From Kutzneria sp. CA-103260 (lineage in GTDB: Bacteria; Actinomycetota; Actinomycetes; Mycobacteriales; Pseudonocardiaceae), in contig NZ_CP073318.1 in NCBI RefSeq assembly GCF_018263855.1, positions 10,850,001 through 10,914,000 of the forward strand: a DNA stretch of 64,000 nucleotides, in the 5' to 3' direction. The position numbers and the translations under genes are program-made. Below the pieces are notes generated by a model. The model was given only the letters and a program-made list of their open reading frames with translations, searched no databases and was not told where the DNA came from. Each line of letters starts with the position of its first letter. Position 1 is the stretch's first letter. Positions 60,352 through 64,000 of the stretch are shown piece by piece.

Positions 60352-62469
60352 GTGGGGCAACGCTCTTCTGACGACGACGGTGATCGTGGCCGGCCCGAAG
60401 TGCGCAACGAGTTCGCCGGCACCGCGGACAACGTGATACAGGCCGGCACGATTGGCGCTGTGCACCTGCATGTGCACGGCCGTGCACGGGAGGACGACAC
60501 CGATCCGCTGGCGCTAGCGGCCAAGGCGCTGGCGGAGGCGGTCCGTCACCAATGGACCGAGGAAGCGGGCTGGCGTTCGTTGCGGCGGCCGGAGCCGTTG
60601 CGCGTGCGATGGTCGGTGACGGATCGGGAAGTGTCCGCCGATCTCGCGACGGTGCTGGGTGAAGGCGACAACTCCGTGCTGCGGACACAGGGTGACTGGC
60701 GCGATCTGGTCGAGGTGTTCCGCGCGCTGCCGGCCCGTCAGCTGGTGATACTCGGCGAGCCGGGCGCCGGCAAGACGGTGCTGGCGTTGCTGTTCGTTTT
60801 GGCGTTGCTCGACAATCCCGTGGCGGGTGAGCCGGTGCCGGTGCTGTTGTCGGCGTCGTCCTGGAATCCCGATGAGCACGTCCACAGCTGGCTGGTTCGC
60901 CGACTGCTTGACGAATACCCGGCGCTGGGGGACGAGTCCACCTACGGGCCGGGGGCCGCGACCAGGCTGGTCACCGAGGGGTGGATCGTGCCGGTCATCG
61001 ACGGCCTGGACGAGATACCGGTGGCGCTGCACGTCGCCGCGATCGACGCCGTCGACCGTGTGGTCAGCGGTGGTCATCCCCTGGTGTTGACCTGCCGGAC
61101 CGACGAGTACGCCGCGGCGGTCGAACGAGGCGGCCTCGCCTTGAGTCGGGCGTTGGTGTTGGAGATCGAGCCGGTGGGTCTTGTTGAGGCCAGGCGGTTT
61201 CTGTGCTCCGCGGGGCCGTCGGCGCCACGCCGCTGGCGGCCGGTGCTGGCGGCGATCCGGGCCGAGCCCGACGTGCCGCTGGCGCGGGCGCTGGCCAGTC
61301 CCCTGATGGTCGCGTTGGCCCGCAAGGTGTACACGCCCACCGCCACCGATCCGCGTGAGCTGCTCGACACCGCCAGGTTCGCCAGCCAGGCCGCGGTGGA
61401 GCGACATCTGCTGGATTCCTTTGTCACGGCGGCGTATTCGCAGCAACCCGAGCGGCGGTATCGACTGGAACAGGCCCGCGAGTGGCTGAGATTCCTTGCG
61501 TGCCACCTGAACGGGCTCGACACGCGCGACCTGGCGTGGTGGGAACTGGCCAAGGCGGTGCGGCCGAGGACCCAGGGGCTGCTCGCCGGGCTCTCCTCCG
61601 GCCTGATCGCCGCTGCCGCGGGATTCGTCGCTGATGGGTGGATCGGCGCCGTAGCCTACGGCGTCGGGGCCGGCGTGGCTGTCGGCGTGGGGCACGTCCT
61701 CGGTCACACGCCTCGACCCTCGCACGCCGAACTGAGGTTCCGGGGTACCGCGAAACGTTTCGTCGCCCGGTTCATGGTGGGCTTTGCCGTCCACTTCGTG
61801 CTGGGGTGTGCCTTCGGGCTGGATTACGCGATCGCCTCCGTGACCGGGTTGGTGGGCGGGTGCACGCTCGCCTCCCACGCGTGGTGGAGCGTCCCGACCG
61901 ATGCCACGAAGGTGTCGTCCCCGGCCATCACGCTGAGACATGAACGCCGGGCCGCCGTCACGTTCGGCGTCGTGCTGGGGGTGGACTTCGGGTTCCTCGC
62001 CGGCTTGGTCTACGCGTTCACACCCGATCTCGAACTGGACACCATCCAGGCGGTGCTGGCCGGCCTGGGCACGGCGACAGGGATCGGCATCCTGGCCAAC
62101 CTGCAGTACGGGAGGATGGCCGGCGTCGTGTACGGAGTCGCCGCCGGCGTCGTGTCGGGGCTTACCGCCGCCTCCGCCTACGGCGGGCCCATAACGAACA
62201 AAGTGGCGCTTGGCCTCGCGTACGGTGTGGCATTCGCGTCGACGGTCGGCTACCTCGCCGTGCTCTCAAGGGCCTGGGGCGTTTTCCAGCTCCATCGGTC
62301 ATGGCTGGCGTTGCGAAATCGTCTGCCGTGGCGCTTGACGGGTTTCCTCGTCGACGCGCACCGGCGCGGCGTGCTGCGACAGGCTGGTGGCGTGTATCAG
62401 TTTCGGCACGCTCGCCTGCAGGAACGCTTGGCCGAACCCGAGGATGCGGCCCCCACCGAACGACGGTGA
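60352..62469 (+). CDS. NACHT NTPase with RHIM-like N-terminal motif and C-terminal membrane domain
   Basis: 705 residues from a GTG with AGGGGGAGC directly upstream. Residues 18-40, RNEFAGTADNVIQAGTIGAV followed by HLH, resemble the RHIM-like amyloid signalling motif (BASS type) of actinobacterial NLRs. The NACHT domain has the P-loop LVILGEPGAGKTVLALL (about 131-147) and Walker B VPVIDGLDEIP. The C-terminal third has about eight hydrophobic segments, Gly/Ala-rich (AYGVGAGVAVGVGHVLGH). Probable sensor/signal-transduction STAND ATPase, maybe in phage defence or stress. It starts 27 nt after the DUF2063-like gene and may be in the same operon. Confidence 0.8.
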   Translation: MGQRSSDDDGDRGRPEVRNEFAGTADNVIQAGTIGAVHLHVHGRAREDDTDPLALAAKALAEAVRHQWTEEAGWRSLRRPEPLRVRWSVTDREVSADLATVLGEGDNSVLRTQGDWRDLVEVFRALPARQLVILGEPGAGKTVLALLFVLALLDNPVAGEPVPVLLSASSWNPDEHVHSWLVRRLLDEYPALGDESTYGPGAATRLVTEGWIVPVIDGLDEIPVALHVAAIDAVDRVVSGGHPLVLTCRTDEYAAAVERGGLALSRALVLEIEPVGLVEARRFLCSAGPSAPRRWRPVLAAIRAEPDVPLARALASPLMVALARKVYTPTATDPRELLDTARFASQAAVERHLLDSFVTAAYSQQPERRYRLEQAREWLRFLACHLNGLDTRDLAWWELAKAVRPRTQGLLAGLSSGLIAAAAGFVADGWIGAVAYGVGAGVAVGVGHVLGHTPRPSHAELRFRGTAKRFVARFMVGFAVHFVLGCAFGLDYAIASVTGLVGGCTLASHAWWSVPTDATKVSSPAITLRHERRAAVTFGVVLGVDFGFLAGLVYAFTPDLELDTIQAVLAGLGTATGIGILANLQYGRMAGVVYGVAAGVVSGLTAASAYGGPITNKVALGLAYGVAFASTVGYLAVLSRAWGVFQLHRSWLALRNRLPWRLTGFLVDAHRRGVLRQAGGVYQFRHARLQERLAEPEDAAPTERR

Positions 62470-62516
62470 GTAGCGTCAGCTGGCCGTGGTGGCACACCGG
62501 TCAGCGGCCTGCGGGC

Positions 62517-63275
62517 TCAGCCGAGGCCGCGCAACACTTCGTACAGCTTGCTCGTCACCAGTTGCGGGCCGGCCGGGGCGGCGATCACCCAGCGCCGACC
62601 GGACGCCGTCGTGGTCTGCGTGAGCCAGCGGCCCTCGGCCGTGTCCCGCACGGTGATCGGGGTTTCCGCTCGCCGGAGCCGCCCGTCGGCGCCGCGGGCC
62701 GACGTCCAGAACTGGCTGATGCCCAGCACCGGCTGCTTGAACAAGGCTTTCAACGCCCTCGTGTCGGGCGACTCGTGCTGGTTGCCGAATCCGCCGAATC
62801 CCTCTTCGCTGTCGGCTTGCGCCCCGGTGAAGTCCGTCTCGGACACGTTCACCGATCGGCCGTGGGCGGGCTGCACCGCCGGGAGTTGCGCGACCACCAC
62901 CTCGGCCACGTCGTCGGGGCGCACCGGCGACACCTGGGCCGTGTCACCCGAGCGCACCATCAGCACTGCCTCCCCGCCGCTGCCCGCGGCCAGCACGCCC
63001 AGGGTCCTCTGTGGAGTGCTGATCCAGCCGAACACCTCGATCTCGGGCCGGGTCAGCGTGTGGAAGGTGGCGCGCACCTCCTTGGCCACCGTGCCGCCGG
63101 CGAGCAGGCCCCGGTCGGCCAGCTCGGCCAACACCCGCCGGTCGGCCTCGCGGCGGCCGTCCTCGTCCAGCCATTCCACTGTGGACACCAGCACCGCCGG
63201 CATGCGGTCGTGGCCTTCCCAGCGCCAGAACGCCCTCAGCGCGTCCATGGACAACTCGACGCGCTCTCGTAGCAC
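62517..63275 (-). CDS. ESX-associated EspG-family protein
   Basis: 252 residues from a GTG. The EspG pattern is present: LSMDALRAFWRWEGHDRMPA at the start, LTRPEIEVFGWISTPQRTLG centrally, and the C-terminal RRWVIAAPAGPQLVTSKLYE. EspG proteins are cytosolic chaperones that bind PE/PPE heterodimers and bring them to type VII secretion systems. The Gly/Pro-rich PPE-like gene directly upstream (33 nt gap) is the likely client. The ESX core genes are not in the window. Confidence 0.85.
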   Translation of the reverse strand: MLRERVELSMDALRAFWRWEGHDRMPAVLVSTVEWLDEDGRREADRRVLAELADRGLLAGGTVAKEVRATFHTLTRPEIEVFGWISTPQRTLGVLAAGSGGEAVLMVRSGDTAQVSPVRPDDVAEVVVAQLPAVQPAHGRSVNVSETDFTGAQADSEEGFGGFGNQHESPDTRALKALFKQPVLGISQFWTSARGADGRLRRAETPITVRDTAEGRWLTQTTTASGRRWVIAAPAGPQLVTSKLYEVLRGLG

Positions 63276-63308
63276 GCCAACCCCCAGTTGGTTCCGATCT
63301 TGTGGTCG

Positions 63309-64000
63309 TCAGTCCAGGCCGATCACCGTTGGCGCGGTGCGGGGGAGTTCGCCGATGAGCTCGTCGGAGTAGTCGTCCTCCAGGTAGGCCGCCGACGTGT
63401 GCTCCTGGTCCTCCTCCTTCCGGCCGCCCCGACCGCCGCCGGCCATGCCGCCGGCGCCCGGCGCCCCAGGCGCTCCCGGCCTGCCCGCCGCCATCGCCGC
63501 GCCCGGACCGCTCCCGCCGGGACCGCCCGCGCCGGCGCGGGCCCCGGGGCCCGTCTGGCTCTCGGCCGCCGCCGCGCCACCAGCTCCCGTTCCGGCCATG
63601 CCGCCGGCTCGGAGGCCTCGTGCACCCCCGCCTCCCGTGCCACCACCGGCCGTTCCGCCGTCGAACCCGCCGCCTCCGGGCATGCCGAACGGCACGCCAC
63701 CCGTTCCCGGGAAGCCGCCGCTGGCGCCTCCAGAGCCCCAGCCCTGGCCACCGCTACCGGGCGTCGGCCAGCCGCCGGCACCGGTGCCCGGCGCGGACGG
63801 TGCGCCCGGCCAGCCCTGGGTGTTCGTCGGTCCGCTCCCGTAGCCCGGAGTACCGCCCGGGCTCGGCAGTCCGCCCGTTCCCGGTCCCGGGTTGCCGACA
63901 TCGGACGGCGTCCACGCCGATGGGCCCGGGCCGCCGCTGTAGTGCGAGGCCGGGTGCGTCGTGCTTCCTGTGCCACCGGGTCCGCTGATCTCGCCCGTGC
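63309..64000 (-). CDS. Gly/Pro-rich protein, probable PPE-domain protein C-terminus (5' end outside window)
   Basis: The frame is open from the stop codon to the window edge, about 230 residues, and continues beyond 64000. The visible part is a low-complexity Gly/Pro/Ala-rich region with scattered Trp and Thr (GWPGAPSAPGTGAGGWPTPG), ending in an acidic tail YLEDDYSDELIGELPRTAPT. This layout is typical of the C-terminal half of actinobacterial PPE/WXG-type secreted substrates. The neighbouring EspG gene supports an ESX link. A GTG at 63695 is internal, not the start. The N-terminal PPE domain itself is not visible. Confidence 0.65.
   Translation of the reverse strand, partial: TGEISGPGGTGSTTHPASHYSGGPGPSAWTPSDVGNPGPGTGGLPSPGGTPGYGSGPTNTQGWPGAPSAPGTGAGGWPTPGSGGQGWGSGGASGGFPGTGGVPFGMPGGGGFDGGTAGGGTGGGGARGLRAGGMAGTGAGGAAAAESQTGPGARAGAGGPGGSGPGAAMAAGRPGAPGAPGAGGMAGGGRGGRKEEDQEHTSAAYLEDDYSDELIGELPRTAPTVIGLD

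Overview
The window is about 70% GC or higher, with GTG/TTG starts, ATGA/GTGA translational overlaps and many long antisense shadow frames. Gene content and order point to an actinomycete, most likely a member of the Pseudonocardiaceae; the genus cannot be fixed from the sequence. No tRNA, rRNA, CRISPR array, transposase or phage gene was seen.

Layout. 1-3170: end of a xylose-type sugar ABC transporter operon (ATPase, permease) with a ROK regulator. 3331-19035: a conserved actinobacterial block whose order matches, as I recall it, M. tuberculosis Rv2703 down to Rv2689c: sigA, ppgK, suhB-like, cei, DUF4193, DUF3093, dut, DUF3710, alpha/beta hydrolase, OB-fold protein, DUF3159, ceoC/ceoB, APC transporter, TrmA-like methyltransferase. 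A phosphotransferase and a degenerate ImmA-like protein are inserted in it. 19025-21096: XRE regulator divergent from SnoaL-like and NmrA-like genes. 21638-23572: dxs. In M. tuberculosis dxs is followed by the RNase D gene, but here about 21 kb of accessory genes separate them (23638-44373): a two-component system, aldo/keto reductase, small lipoprotein pair, HTH-ImmA regulator, MFS exporter, LysR regulator, an unusual six-gene catabolic-looking operon, flavoprotein, secreted I36 protein, a broken serine hydrolase, DUF72 and a fatty-acid oxidation pair. 44481-52003 resumes the conserved block: RNase D, orphan LuxR-type regulator, dipeptidase, DUF3000, hemE-hemY-hemQ. 52116-57987: patatin, CoA transferase, a second DUF3159-like protein, GntR regulator, asparaginase II, msrB. 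58242-62469: Cys/Gly-tailed TIGR04222 membrane protein, DUF692 (MNIO) enzyme and DUF2063-like partner, followed closely by a membrane NACHT NTPase with a RHIM-like N-terminal motif. 62517-64000: EspG-like gene and the end of a Gly/Pro-rich, probably PPE-type, ESX-linked gene.

Two loci look least described. (1) The minus-strand operon 36412-30921 chains an HOA-type aldolase, an alpha/beta-hydrolase homologue without its catalytic residues, an in-frame fusion of an isopropylmalate-dehydrogenase-like enzyme to a CinA (COG1058) domain, an RraA-type aldolase, a DUF6282 protein and a 4-oxalocrotonate tautomerase. A LysR gene and MFS gene sit beside it, and near-identical T-N11-A dyads lie in the LysR/MFS gap and upstream of the operon. 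(2) The 58.2-60.3 kb cassette looks like a peptide-modification system in which the enzyme's target would be the Cys/Gly tail of a membrane protein.

Three palindromic repeat types occur: a 53-nt hairpin found three times, each time between convergent genes; a 126-150-nt element found twice whose stems vary compensatorily while the loop is conserved; and one nested cruciform-like element.
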